Below are positions 25,347 to 35,566 of a stretch of 52,444 nt of DNA, piece after piece. The notes beneath the pieces are model-generated. The model had not been told where the DNA came from, made no database searches, and was given only the letters and a program-made list of their open reading frames with translations. Source of the stretch: Neptuniibacter marinus (lineage in GTDB: Bacteria > Pseudomonadota > Gammaproteobacteria > Pseudomonadales > Balneatricaceae). The position numbers and the translations under genes are program-made. Numbering within the stretch: position 1 is the first letter of the stretch; the number at the start of each line of letters is the position of its first letter. The stretch covers positions 1 through 52,444 of the forward strand of contig NZ_LUTR01000023.1 of assembly GCF_001597725.1 (NCBI RefSeq), given 5' to 3'.

Positions 25347-26442
25347 TCGTAGAGAATTTAGCCTGCTGTTAGGTTGCTCTTTACTAAGCCCTTCGCTGCT
25401 TGCAAATGGGAAACAGTCTTTATTTGCTTCCGCTGCAAAAGCATCCAATGGTGCATATGAATTACTGGTGATCGATCAGGCAGGGCGTCTGCACTTACGT
25501 CATGAGTTACCAGCACGAGCGCATCACATTGCGGCCCATCCTCATAAACCGCTATTAGCCGCTGTAGGTCGTCGCCCAGAAATATTTATTGATGTGGTCA
25601 ACTACAAAACAAAGCAGCTAGAAACTCGCATTAGAAGCGCTCAAGGACAGCACTTTTACGGCCATGCAATTTATTCTGCAGATGGTCGCTGGCTGATCTC
25701 AACTGAAAACGAGATTGCAACAGGGCAGGGACTAATTGTTATTCGTGATGCTCTACATAACTATGCTGTTGTACAACAATTTAGCTCTGCGGGCATTGGC
25801 CCCCATGAACTAAAAATGATGGCCGACGGGAATACTTTAGTTGTTGCTAATGGGGGAATTCTTACCCATCCTGACCAAGGCAGGGCAAAACTCAATATAG
25901 ATGTTATGCGCCCATCACTAGCCTATATAGACATCAAGACAGGTCAATTGAAAGAACAGGTCTTTATGCCAGAAGAGTACCACCAGCTGAGCATTCGCCA
26001 CTTTGATATTAATCAAACAGGCAGGGTTGTCATAGGACTGCAATACCAAGGAGACAAAACAGACGATGTCCCTTTAGTTGCGTTCCATACCCAAGGACAA
26101 CCTCTAGCATTAGTTCGCGCACCGATTAGCACCAATATGGCAATGAAACAGTATTGCGGTAGTGCTCGTTTTGATAAAAGCGGAAAAGTTGCAGCGATAT
26201 CAGCCCCTCGTGGCAACTTAATTACCTTTTGGCATGCAGACACCCAGCAATTTATTACATCAACCACAAGCAGAGATGGTTGCGGTTTAGCGCAAACAGA
26301 GAAACCTGAAGAGTTCTTAATCAGTACGGGCAGGGGATACTGCTATCGCTATAACTGTCAAACCCAAAGCAAACACAAGATAAAGCTCAATATCCCTGTA
26401 CAGACTGCTTGGGATAACCACATGTCAAAAATTTTAGCCTAG
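25333..26442 (+). CDS. DUF1513 beta-propeller protein exported by Tat
   Basis: A 369-residue protein starting at GTG 25333 inside the end of the preceding gene. The N-terminus carries a twin-arginine motif SRREFSLLLG followed by a hydrophobic core and LLANG, so it is probably exported folded by Tat. The rest has repeating beta-blade patterns (for example HFYGHAIYSADGRWLISTENE) of the DUF1513 propeller family, regularly found as the last gene of imelysin/di-haem operons. Tat export hints at a cofactor loaded in the cytoplasm. Function is not known. Confidence 0.85.
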   Translation: MTGISRREFSLLLGCSLLSPSLLANGKQSLFASAAKASNGAYELLVIDQAGRLHLRHELPARAHHIAAHPHKPLLAAVGRRPEIFIDVVNYKTKQLETRIRSAQGQHFYGHAIYSADGRWLISTENEIATGQGLIVIRDALHNYAVVQQFSSAGIGPHELKMMADGNTLVVANGGILTHPDQGRAKLNIDVMRPSLAYIDIKTGQLKEQVFMPEEYHQLSIRHFDINQTGRVVIGLQYQGDKTDDVPLVAFHTQGQPLALVRAPISTNMAMKQYCGSARFDKSGKVAAISAPRGNLITFWHADTQQFITSTTSRDGCGLAQTEKPEEFLISTGRGYCYRYNCQTQSKHKIKLNIPVQTAWDNHMSKILA

Positions 26443-26464
26443 GCGACCGCAATCTAAGCCTAGG
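26438..26464 (+). terminator. Weak hairpin at the end of the imelysin operon
   Basis: CCTAGGC and GCCTAGG form a 7-bp stem around a 13-base loop, overlapping the DUF1513 stop codon. A loose T-rich stretch (26465-26477) follows. It could slow or end transcription before the porin gene. Confidence 0.35.
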
Positions 26465-26510
26465 TTCATTATTTTTAGCGGCCTCAGCTATACACATATA
26501 TGTTAACAAA

Positions 26511-27596
26511 ATGTTACAATATAACTTACTACTATTACATAAAGATGAAGGGAAAAACCATGAAAAAAAAACAGCCATCGCCACATGTGTTGCAGCGGCT
26601 CTAGCAATATCATCTCCTGCATTTGCGGACGTTGCAGAAGAATTAGCAGCAATGAAAGCACGCATTGCACAGCTTGAATCTCAACTAGCCACTCAGCAAG
26701 AAACGCTAGCTAAGCAAAAAAACGTTTCTAACACTAGCTCTGGTGGTTTTGCTGATAATGTAAGCGTTTCTGGAGCAATGGAAATTCTTGCTACTCACTC
26801 TGAAGAAGACGGCGGCAATAGCACAAATGATGTCGTTCTTGACACATTTGAATTAGGCATTGAAGCTAAAATTAATGAAAACGTAACGCTTTCTTCTTTA
26901 ATTGAGTATGAAGACGACAAACTAGACGTAACTGAAGCTTATGCTGTAATTGGTGCTCCAGATAGCAACCTAGCCCTTACTGTAGGTAAAGCACCTGTTC
27001 CATTCGCTGTTATTAACAGCAACTCATGGACTGATCCACTAACTGACGATGCTTTCGATATCAAAGAAGGTATGGCGATGGTTAGCTGGGGTAACGATAG
27101 CCTAACACTAGACGCTTATACTTTTAATGGCGCAGAAGATGGCGATACCCTTGATACTGTAGGCCTAGGCGCAGATTTCGCTGTAACTGAAGGCTTGTCT
27201 TTTGGTGCAGGTTATCTAAGCGATGTTGCTGATCTAAACGGCCTTCCTGCAGGTGATGCATGGCGTTTAAACGGCCTATATGAAGCCGGTGCTCTAGCCC
27301 TTTCTGCAGAATATATTGATATTGATGCTGACAACACTTCTATCGATCCAACGTTCCTACACCTAAATGCAGGTTATGCAACTAACGTGTTTGGCGCTGA
27401 CGGTCAAATTTTCGCAGGCTACAGCGAAACAGATGATGGCCAGAATGTTGTAGACCTAGCTGAAGAACGTATTGTTCTAGGTGTAGAGCGCTCATTCGGT
27501 GAAAATGCATCTGTTGTTGCTGAGTACGTACGTGAAGAATCATACAGCAATGAAGAAACTGATACTTTAAACCTTGTCCTTGTGACAGAGTTCTAA
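26511..27596 (+). CDS. LbtU-type outer-membrane siderophore porin; start disrupted by poly-A
   Basis: As read, ATG 26511 opens a 361-codon frame. The mature protein has a short coiled coil (AAMKARIAQLESQLATQQET), then an acidic beta-barrel closing in a terminal Phe, resembling LbtU, the legiobactin uptake porin of Legionella. The signal peptide (TAIATCVAAALAISSPAFA) is in this frame, but ATG 26511 lacks a ribosome site and adds an odd 18-residue leader. The natural start seems to be ATG 26560 with GAAGGG before it. There the run of nine A residues (26563-26571) leads into another frame that stops after 14 codons. One added A or two removed would restore it. It follows the iron-linked imelysin operon by 68 bases. 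Confidence 0.75.
   Translation: MLQYNLLLLHKDEGKNHEKKTAIATCVAAALAISSPAFADVAEELAAMKARIAQLESQLATQQETLAKQKNVSNTSSGGFADNVSVSGAMEILATHSEEDGGNSTNDVVLDTFELGIEAKINENVTLSSLIEYEDDKLDVTEAYAVIGAPDSNLALTVGKAPVPFAVINSNSWTDPLTDDAFDIKEGMAMVSWGNDSLTLDAYTFNGAEDGDTLDTVGLGADFAVTEGLSFGAGYLSDVADLNGLPAGDAWRLNGLYEAGALALSAEYIDIDADNTSIDPTFLHLNAGYATNVFGADGQIFAGYSETDDGQNVVDLAEERIVLGVERSFGENASVVAEYVREESYSNEETDTLNLVLVTEF
26563..26571 (+). repeat. Nine-A homopolymer directly after the porin ATG
   Basis: Nine consecutive A residues follow the ATG at 26560. With ten or seven A the frame would enter the signal peptide of the porin. Such a run is prone to replication slippage and to RNA-polymerase slippage, and also to sequencing or assembly error. 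Confidence 0.8.
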
Positions 27597-27599
27597 GTA

Positions 27600-27731
27600 G
27601 CTATACCTAAAGGTTTAGTGGCATAAATCTGAGCAAACCGTGGATCAACACTGTGGTTTGTTTGGAGTGTGACAGACCGGCATTGAATCCCCCTTCTATC
27701 ATCAATGCCGGTCGTCACAATTTGGTATAGC
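27600..27731. other. Structured intergenic element with three stems
   Basis: GCTATACC (27600-27607) pairs with GGTATAGC (27724-27731), enclosing two hairpins. The first is CAAACC (27634-27639) with GGTTTG (27655-27660). The second is GACCGGCATTGA (27675-27686) with TCAATGCCGGTC (27702-27713), extended by GTGAC/GTCAC past a one-base bulge. The second is strong enough to stop transcription from the porin or the convergent Lon-like gene, though no clear T run follows. It may be a processed 3' UTR or a small RNA. Confidence 0.45.
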
Positions 27732-27842
27732 CATAGTGTCAACGTTCCCGTTGCACTAATAGCGTGCATATTATCTGTAAAGCGTCAGGCATGGAACTAA
27801 CTTACACCAACTTTTACACTTTTTAATCACAAGGTATAAGGT

Positions 27843-30218
27843 TTAGTCCGCTTTAGCACTAGATATTTCGCGTAAGCGTTTAACCACTTGGGCATTAATA
27901 CTTCGCTGGGTAAATGTACCATCCTCTTTCCGCTTACCGGCTTTACGCCCCATCAAGACTTCTAGGCATTGATCCACGTGGGAAACTGCATAAACAGAAA
28001 ACTCACCTTGCCTAACCGCTTCAACCACTTCAGCCTTTAACATTAAATTACGAATATTTGCCTTAGGAATAACCACTCCCTGTTCGCCATTCAAGCCTCG
28101 TGCCTTACATAGATTAAAGAAACCTTCTATCTTCTCGTTAACACCACCAATGGCCTGTACTTCACCATACTGATTGATTGAACCCGTGGTTGCATAATTC
28201 TGACTGATTGGGATATGGGTAAGCGCAGAAATTAAAGTACAAACCTCTGCTAATGAAGCACTATCACCATCAACATAACCGTAAGATTGCTCTAGAGCTA
28301 TACTCGCAGACATCGCCATAGGGAAATCTTTAGCGTACTGATTGCCCAGGAAACCACTGAGGATAAGTACCCCTTTCGAGTGAATAGGCTGACCTAAAGT
28401 CACCTCCCGCTCAATATCCACAATACCGCGATTACCGGGATATACCGTCGCAGTAATGCGTGCAGGTGTACCAAATGCCACATCACCTACTTGAAGTACA
28501 GTTAAACCATTAGCTTTACCTATAGCTTCACCTTCAGTATCGATCAGTACTGTTTCTTCTACGATACCTTCTTCAATTTTCTCCGCCATCCGTGCTGTAC
28601 GACGCTCTTTCGCATTCAATGCCATCTCCACATGATCAGCATTGATTAGCTCATCTTCCTCTTTGATCCGTTTAAAATCCGCTTCACAGAGCAGATCAAC
28701 GAGTTCACCAATATGGGCGGAGAGCAACTCTTGGTTTTGAGCCTGCCGAGAACTATGTTCCACCAACCGAGCGACTGCACGGCGTGTTAGCGGGGCCAAA
28801 CCCTCTTCATCAGCTAAAGTTTTCATTAGCCGTGCATAACTGCGTACCATCTGAGGTGTACGTTTTACATCCTCATCAAAGTCGACCACCACTCTGAACA
28901 TCTTTTCAAAGTCATGGTCGAGCTCTTGTAATAAGTAATAAATATCACGAGAACCGACTAGCACAATCTTTACTGTCAAAGGCACCGCTTGCGGCAACAG
29001 GGTGATAGTACTGATCCCTGTATATTCACTGGCAGGACTTTCGATACTAATCTCGTGGGATTTCAGTGCTCGTTTCAATGCACCATAGACAAAAGGCTGC
29101 TCCAATAATTTTTCCGCTTCCATAACCAAATAACCGCCATTAGCCTGATGTAATGCACCAGGACGAATAAGCTTATAGTTGGTCGATAGCGCACCCATCT
29201 CCGTATTATATTCAACGCGGCCAAATAGATTCTCATAACTCGGATGAGCCTCGTAAACAACGGGAGCGCCTTTGGTTTTAACATTATCAACTAGCAGATT
29301 AACCCCGTAATTGCTTTCCATATAGTTACGTCGGGCAGCATCAGTTACAGGTTCTAAAACTTTGTCATCACCGACAATTTCACTACAGTTTTTGACCAAC
29401 GAGTTTTCCATCTCAGCCAAATAGTCCATGGCTGCAGAGAGATTGGCATATTTCTCTTTAATCGGTTGGAATAGGGGGGAGATCGCTTCTCTAGTTGTGT
29501 CTCGATCAAGGTTTTTTAACTTTTCCGCCGCTTCACGACGCCATTGAGGCAAGCCAGTTAGTGCTTCATTTAGCTGATCTTCTAACTCAGAAATAGCTCG
29601 AGTAAATCCAGCTCGTGCCTCTTCAGTTAGCTGAGAAAAAGCTGCCTCATCCATTGCCTGCCCATCAGCAACGGGAGTAAACCCTATAGTCCCAGCATCT
29701 CTATAGACAGCAATACTGTGTTCACGCGCTTCGCGCTCAACGGCATCAATCGCATGATCATAATAACGATTAAAATCGCGCTCGATTTTACTTTTCATGC
29801 GCTGATAAGTTGGGCTTTCAAACGCCGCGGGCATCTCAGTTAAAGCGCCTTCAATAATATGTTTAATATCACGCTTAAACTGCTGTGCCTTCCCGGCGGG
29901 AAAACTGATGGCCAAAGGGTGGCGATTATCTTTTAAATTATTAAGGTAGATCCAATCGGTCGGTTTCTTCTCTTTTTTGGCAACCGCTTTTAGGTTTTCC
30001 ATAGCAAAAGAAAAGCGTCCAGTATGAGGCGTTCCCATAACAAACAGGTTATAACCTGGACGGCGCATACCAATACCAAACTCCATCGCCTCAAGCGCCC
30101 GATCCTGCCCAAAAAAGCCGGTAAAAGGTTCAAGTGTTGATGTGGTTTTAAAAGGTAGTAGTTCAGGATCACAGCTACAATAGAGCTGCTCAGTGGATAG
30201 TCGGGTTTCCGTTACCAT
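27843..30218 (-). CDS. Lon-like ATP-dependent protease (LonB/YcbZ type)
   Basis: A 791-residue AAA+ protease of family S16. A P-loop-like GTPHTGRFS is near residue 40, an AAA region is mid-protein, and the C-terminal proteolytic domain has the Ser-Lys dyad: Ser in GDSAS at about 653 and Lys in NEKIEGF at about 696. The 43-residue spacing is as in Lon. The N-terminal Lon substrate domain is missing. The protein resembles the putative protease group that includes P. aeruginosa AsrA (PA0779) and E. coli YcbZ. Such proteases are tied to stress responses. It is a stand-alone gene downstream of aroE, separated by 134 bases. Confidence 0.9.
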   Translation of the reverse strand: MVTETRLSTEQLYCSCDPELLPFKTTSTLEPFTGFFGQDRALEAMEFGIGMRRPGYNLFVMGTPHTGRFSFAMENLKAVAKKEKKPTDWIYLNNLKDNRHPLAISFPAGKAQQFKRDIKHIIEGALTEMPAAFESPTYQRMKSKIERDFNRYYDHAIDAVEREAREHSIAVYRDAGTIGFTPVADGQAMDEAAFSQLTEEARAGFTRAISELEDQLNEALTGLPQWRREAAEKLKNLDRDTTREAISPLFQPIKEKYANLSAAMDYLAEMENSLVKNCSEIVGDDKVLEPVTDAARRNYMESNYGVNLLVDNVKTKGAPVVYEAHPSYENLFGRVEYNTEMGALSTNYKLIRPGALHQANGGYLVMEAEKLLEQPFVYGALKRALKSHEISIESPASEYTGISTITLLPQAVPLTVKIVLVGSRDIYYLLQELDHDFEKMFRVVVDFDEDVKRTPQMVRSYARLMKTLADEEGLAPLTRRAVARLVEHSSRQAQNQELLSAHIGELVDLLCEADFKRIKEEDELINADHVEMALNAKERRTARMAEKIEEGIVEETVLIDTEGEAIGKANGLTVLQVGDVAFGTPARITATVYPGNRGIVDIEREVTLGQPIHSKGVLILSGFLGNQYAKDFPMAMSASIALEQSYGYVDGDSASLAEVCTLISALTHIPISQNYATTGSINQYGEVQAIGGVNEKIEGFFNLCKARGLNGEQGVVIPKANIRNLMLKAEVVEAVRQGEFSVYAVSHVDQCLEVLMGRKAGKRKEDGTFTQRSINAQVVKRLREISSAKAD

Positions 30219-30352
30219 ATGGCGCTCCCGCTGATGACTGGGGTCATTAAGAAATCACAATTTTTACCTGTGTTTCTTGAAGTTATACCCCCCAGAAGCG
30301 CCGCTTGCAAGCTCTGATGGAAAAACAAGGAAAGATAACAGTTGTATTAAAA

Positions 30353-31180
30353 TCAATCAGTTAATAGATTACGAAGCTGTTTAATTACCGACTGAGAATC
30401 AGGTTCAATTCCGCGCCATATTTGAAAGGATTGTGCGGCTTGCTCAACGAGCATACCTAATCCATCAATTGATTTTTCTGCGCCTTTATCTGAAGCCCAC
30501 TGACAAAAAGCAGTAGGGGAGGCGGAATACATCATGTCATAGCACCAAGCATGATCAGCTAAAACAGAATCAGGAATGGGAGGCACTTCTCCCTGAAGGC
30601 TTGCAGCGGTCCCATTGATAATCAAATCAAAACATTGTCCACCCAATGTATCATATCCAGATCCGGAAACATTACCTAAATGAGCAACCAGTTCGGCCAA
30701 TTCAACCGCTTTTGAAACAGTTCGGTTTGCAATCACTAATCGCTGTGGCTTCTGCTCTAAAACAGGCTGCAACACGCCCCTCACCGCACCACCAGCACCC
30801 AGAATAAGAACCCGCTTACCTTCAATCTTGCCGCCATGGTTACGCACAATATCTTGCACCATACCTACACCATCAGTGTTATCACCACAGAGCTGCCCCT
30901 GCTCATCGCGATAGAGTGTATTCACTGCTCCGGCAAGTTCTGCACGAGGAGATCGCACGGTAGCTAACGCCCAAGCTTCCTGCTTGAAGGGTATAGTGAT
31001 ATTCAACCCCTGCCCATCACCGGATAAAAATGATTCAACAGTTTCAGCAAATTTATCTTCCGCTACAGCAATCGCCTCATAGATCAAATCTTGACCTGTA
31101 TTTTCAGCAAAAGCCGTATGAATCTGCGGTGACTTTGAATGCGATATAGGGTTACCAAAAACGGCATAACGATCTGTCAT
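30353..31180 (-). CDS. aroE: Shikimate dehydrogenase
   Basis: A 275-residue NADP-dependent enzyme reducing 3-dehydroshikimate to shikimate in aromatic amino acid synthesis. Motifs are FGNPISHSKSP (substrate serines), NITIPFKQE (catalytic Lys), NTDG (catalytic Asp) and the dinucleotide loop ILGAGGAVRG. ATG 31180 is chosen: it aligns with the family start, whereas an upstream in-frame ATG would overlap hemF. It follows hemF by 32 bases, the order conserved in pseudomonads. Confident. Confidence 0.95.
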   Translation of the reverse strand: MTDRYAVFGNPISHSKSPQIHTAFAENTGQDLIYEAIAVAEDKFAETVESFLSGDGQGLNITIPFKQEAWALATVRSPRAELAGAVNTLYRDEQGQLCGDNTDGVGMVQDIVRNHGGKIEGKRVLILGAGGAVRGVLQPVLEQKPQRLVIANRTVSKAVELAELVAHLGNVSGSGYDTLGGQCFDLIINGTAASLQGEVPPIPDSVLADHAWCYDMMYSASPTAFCQWASDKGAEKSIDGLGMLVEQAAQSFQIWRGIEPDSQSVIKQLRNLLTD

Positions 31181-31212
31181 ATATCTGGACTCTTTACATT
31201 GCTTGCGTAATG

Positions 31213-32136
<924 letters not shown>

Positions 32137-32148
32137 TCACTTATATAT

Positions 32149-32724
32149 TCAGACCCTAACGATACGGTCCGATTTTAAATCTTTAATTTGGGTTGGCTGA
32201 GACAATCCGCCTAAGCAACCAGGCAAAACATAATCAAGCTCACTGCCGAAGTAAGTATTTACTCTCAATATATCTTTGGCAGGACAATGAGCTGAAGGAT
32301 TAGCAGAAGTGGAAACAATGAAAGATCCGTAAGTTTCAGTTAAGCTTTTAACAAGTAAGTGATCACTCACTCTTACAGCAACTGAGCTATGTTTCCCTTT
32401 AATCCATCTGGGGATTATATCTTTTTTGTCCGGTAAAACCCACGTATAAGGCCCCGGCCAACTAGCCGTTACTTTATCGTATTCTTCCGCACTGAGGTCA
32501 TCTAACAGAAATTGTATTTGAGACAGGTTTCCCGCAACCAAAACAAGCCCTTTATCGACAGGGCGTCGTTTAATTTTGAGCAGGTGGGAGACTGCGTCTT
32601 GGTTAAAAGGGTCACACCCTAATCCCCAAACCGCTTCGGTAGGATAGGCGATAACACCTCCATGTTCTATCGCCCGAACAGACTGGTGAATATGCCACCA
32701 GCCTAAATTCTTATTACAGTTCAC
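32149..32724 (-). CDS. tsaC: Threonylcarbamoyl-AMP synthase TsaC
   Basis: A 191-residue Sua5/YciO/YrdC-domain protein that makes threonylcarbamoyl-AMP for the t6A37 modification of ANN-decoding tRNAs. Hallmarks are VIAYPTEAVWGLGCDP, KRRPVDKGL and FIVSTSANPSA. The size and lack of a Sua5 domain indicate TsaC. The start is taken as GTG 32724, which overlaps the end of purE by 11 bases and matches the family N-terminus; longer in-frame starts lie deep inside purE. No strong ribosome site is visible, so translation is probably coupled to purE. Confidence 0.92.
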   Translation of the reverse strand: MNCNKNLGWWHIHQSVRAIEHGGVIAYPTEAVWGLGCDPFNQDAVSHLLKIKRRPVDKGLVLVAGNLSQIQFLLDDLSAEEYDKVTASWPGPYTWVLPDKKDIIPRWIKGKHSSVAVRVSDHLLVKSLTETYGSFIVSTSANPSAHCPAKDILRVNTYFGSELDYVLPGCLGGLSQPTQIKDLKSDRIVRV

Positions 32725-33226
32725 CGTTCTGGAGCTTTTCCTGCAGTGCTGCATCTTTTGCAACAATAGAATCAGTATTAGCTTGTCGCTCTTGCTTTAA
32801 ACGTTCCGCAAGATCAGCATCCGCTACAGCCATAATCTGTGCACCCAGGTAAGCAGCATTTTTAGCGCCAGCTTTGCCTATAGCAACTGTAGCAACAGGA
32901 ATGCCGCCCGGCATCTGAACAGTAGAAAGCAATGCATCTAAACCATCAAGCGATGAATTAATTGGCACACCAATAACAGGTTTAGTTGTATTCGCAGCTA
33001 CGGCTCCTGCTAAATGAGCAGCCATGCCGGCAGCACAAATAAAAGCTACAGCACCACGAGCATCGGCATCTTTAACATAATCATGCGTCTGAACCGGAGT
33101 ACGGTGTGCAGAGCTAACTTTAATTTCGAACGCAACGTCCAATGAGCGCAATACGTCAACCGCAGCGGTCATTACAGGTAGGTCAGAATCCGACCCCATT
33201 AGAATAGCAAGGAATGGTTTGCTCAT
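32714..33226 (-). CDS. purE: N5-carboxyaminoimidazole ribonucleotide mutase
   Basis: A 170-residue purine biosynthesis enzyme that converts N5-CAIR to CAIR. Class I PurE motifs are present: MGSDSDLPVM near the start, SSAHRTP with the catalytic His, and MPGGIPVATVAIG. Its usual partner purK is not in the window. It lies 150 bases downstream of dprA and overlaps tsaC. The position inside the dprA-tsaC-hemF-aroE block differs from the pseudomonad order, suggesting a local rearrangement. Confidence 0.95.
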   Translation of the reverse strand: MSKPFLAILMGSDSDLPVMTAAVDVLRSLDVAFEIKVSSAHRTPVQTHDYVKDADARGAVAFICAAGMAAHLAGAVAANTTKPVIGVPINSSLDGLDALLSTVQMPGGIPVATVAIGKAGAKNAAYLGAQIMAVADADLAERLKQERQANTDSIVAKDAALQEKLQNGEL

Positions 33227-33376
33227 GTCTCTCTCGGATAGTTAAGTTAGGATGCTGAACACTAAATGTTCAAAGCCTGCTTTGCAACAACTGTTCGGTC
33301 ATAGATATAGACGAAAAATATATAGAAAAATCGACTGATATTCCTTTTTATTTCATGTTAGGCGATCCAAGCTCTT

Positions 33377-34522
33377 TTAGCACTTAATATAGCCACCCTC
33401 TCTTTGCTCTATAACGCCTTTCAATTCCATAGAGACAAGTAGCTGGCTCAACTCAGCAATGCTTAAACCACTTTGAACACTTAGCTCATCTATGCAACAA
33501 ACCTCATAGCCTATCTGTTCTAAAACGCGGCTCTCGGCGCCACTCAATTCAACCAGTAAATTACTCTGGGCACTATTGTCTGGGCTTCCTCTATTTTGAT
33601 CAAACTCCTCATTTAGATAATAACCTAATAAGGGCGCAAGTTGATCGATCATCTCTTGCGCTGTTTCTACCAATACTGCCCCCTCTTTAATTAGCAAATG
33701 GCAACCTCGACTTAAAGGATTATTTAATGGGCCCGGTAGGGCAAAAACCTCTCGACCATGCTCCATCGCCATTCTAGCTGTAATTAAAGATCCGCTTTTC
33801 GGAGCAGCCTCAACAACCAGCACACCTACACTCATACCACTAATTAAGCGATTTCTTTTTGGAAAATGGGGCGCTATAGGAGGGGAGCCTAAGAAAAATT
33901 CACTTACCCAAGCACCTCCGTTTCTTAAAATATCTACAGCTAACGATCGATTTCGGGCTGGATAGATCCGATCAATGCCGGTACCAAAAACAGCGACAGT
34001 AGGCTTCTCAATATCAATACACGCCTTATGGGCCGCGGCATCAACCCCCAAAGCCAATCCCGAATTAACAACAACGCCATTTTTAGCGAATTCTAAGGCA
34101 AACCCATAAGCTTGCTTTAAACCACTTACAGACGCGTTCCTACTACCGACAATCGCTATCTGGGGTAGATTAAGTGCTTGAACATTCCCACGAACAAACA
34201 GAATAGGAGGAGGATCATAAATTTCACGAAGTAATTGAGGATAATCAGAGTCGGTGATAGGTAGGATATATGCGTCATCAAAAGATGCTTGCCACTGCAA
34301 CGCAGTATCTATAGCTTGATGAACAAGCCCTTGAGAGGAGCTCTGATATTCACACAGCGCATCTATAGTTTTCTGTTTAAGACCTAACCGCTGCCATTCG
34401 ATTAAAGGCGCGTTAAGAAGCTTTTCTGGCGTCCAGCCTTTCTCCCATAACGTTTTAATCGAAGCCGGCCCAAGGCTGGGCAGGGCGGCAACGGCGATCC
34501 AGTCCCTTGGATCTGCCGTCAT
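33377..34522 (-). CDS. dprA: DNA-processing protein DprA
   Basis: A 381-residue protein that loads RecA on incoming single-stranded DNA during natural transformation. The central Rossmann-like domain (about 110-300) shows IAIVGSRNAS, VVNSGLALGVDAAAH, VFGTGIDRIYPARN and FPKRNRLISG. The N-terminal helical part and the C-terminal winged-helix-like domain (about 320-381) are present, so it is full length. It starts 15 bases after the LysM gene stop on the same strand. Confident. Confidence 0.95.
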   Translation of the reverse strand: MTADPRDWIAVAALPSLGPASIKTLWEKGWTPEKLLNAPLIEWQRLGLKQKTIDALCEYQSSSQGLVHQAIDTALQWQASFDDAYILPITDSDYPQLLREIYDPPPILFVRGNVQALNLPQIAIVGSRNASVSGLKQAYGFALEFAKNGVVVNSGLALGVDAAAHKACIDIEKPTVAVFGTGIDRIYPARNRSLAVDILRNGGAWVSEFFLGSPPIAPHFPKRNRLISGMSVGVLVVEAAPKSGSLITARMAMEHGREVFALPGPLNNPLSRGCHLLIKEGAVLVETAQEMIDQLAPLLGYYLNEEFDQNRGSPDNSAQSNLLVELSGAESRVLEQIGYEVCCIDELSVQSGLSIAELSQLLVSMELKGVIEQREGGYIKC

Positions 34523-34537
34523 TTTTATTTCCTTAAA

Positions 34538-35566
34538 TTATGGTTGGCGCAAAGTATCGCCAATAGAAACGACATCTGTGCTTTGCATAACTAAACCATA
34601 GCTTACTTTTTCGAATACTTTAAACACCATCAATTCGCCCGAGCGTTCACTAGGCAAAGTGACGAACTCTTTAGTCACAGGATCCTTAAGACGCTCACCT
34701 TTACGGTAAATAGCAAAAACATGCCCAGGCTCTAAACCTTCACGGACACCGCGGTTAATGGCAACAACATTGAACTGTCCACCATCTCTAACACCACCAA
34801 GCACTTTAAGAATTTTACCTTCAATTCCATCAGGAGAGGGTTGAGGATAAAAGATAGACTGTATACGAACCTCTTCGGTCGGTACCACTCGATCCAATAC
34901 TCGAATCTCTTTTTTAGATTTCACAACATCAAGGGTAATAACATCCTCTGTGTGAGTTTTCACATCAGCATCCGCTACTTTAGTTAGCTCGAAACCTAAA
35001 ACCTCTTCCGTATCAGGATCTACGTATTCGCCATCTGCACGATAGATGCCTTGTCGACGCTGCTCTTCTAACAAACTACCTCGAGCATAAATACGATCAC
35101 CCGCACCGGCGATGATGCGTGCACTCTTACCACCTAATACATAAGGTGCATCCTTGAGAATATCTTCCTCTAGCACACGGTTATCATTCAAAAAGCTGAT
35201 AATATCGCGTAGGGGTATCGCAGGGATAGCCTGATCTAGCGGAGAGGTTCGCGCACGAGGATAGATTCCACTATCTCGACGAACACCAAGGCGAGGCTTA
35301 CCATCCACCCAAGTTAAATAGATAACATCACCAGGGTAAATAAGGTGCGGATTATCAACTTGTGGGTTTACGCCCCAAACTTCAGGCCACTTCCAAGGGC
35401 TTTGCAGAAAGCGCCCCGATATGTGCCATAAAGTATCGCCTTTAACAACAACATATTCTTGTGGATAGTCATCACGAAGAAGCAAACTATCCTCGCGTGT
35501 TTCAGCACTAACATGCGTAATAGAAAGCACCACAAAGGCAAGTAATCCACATAACAATTTTTTCAT
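34538..35566 (-). CDS. Periplasmic LysM-domain protein
   Basis: A 342-residue secreted protein with signal peptide (MKKLLCGLLAFVVLS, cleavage after VSA). One LysM peptidoglycan-binding domain (about 35-90) follows: YVVVKGDTLWHISGRFL and NPHLIYPGDVIYL. A long mature region comes after it. It matches the LysM protein next to dprA and def near the origin of pseudomonads (PA0020 type). The start is ATG 35566 because AAGGGA lies seven bases upstream; an earlier in-frame ATG would give a non-signal leader. It is divergent from def and followed by dprA. Precise role unknown. Confidence 0.88.
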   Translation of the reverse strand: MKKLLCGLLAFVVLSITHVSAETREDSLLLRDDYPQEYVVVKGDTLWHISGRFLQSPWKWPEVWGVNPQVDNPHLIYPGDVIYLTWVDGKPRLGVRRDSGIYPRARTSPLDQAIPAIPLRDIISFLNDNRVLEEDILKDAPYVLGGKSARIIAGAGDRIYARGSLLEEQRRQGIYRADGEYVDPDTEEVLGFELTKVADADVKTHTEDVITLDVVKSKKEIRVLDRVVPTEEVRIQSIFYPQPSPDGIEGKILKVLGGVRDGGQFNVVAINRGVREGLEPGHVFAIYRKGERLKDPVTKEFVTLPSERSGELMVFKVFEKVSYGLVMQSTDVVSIGDTLRQP

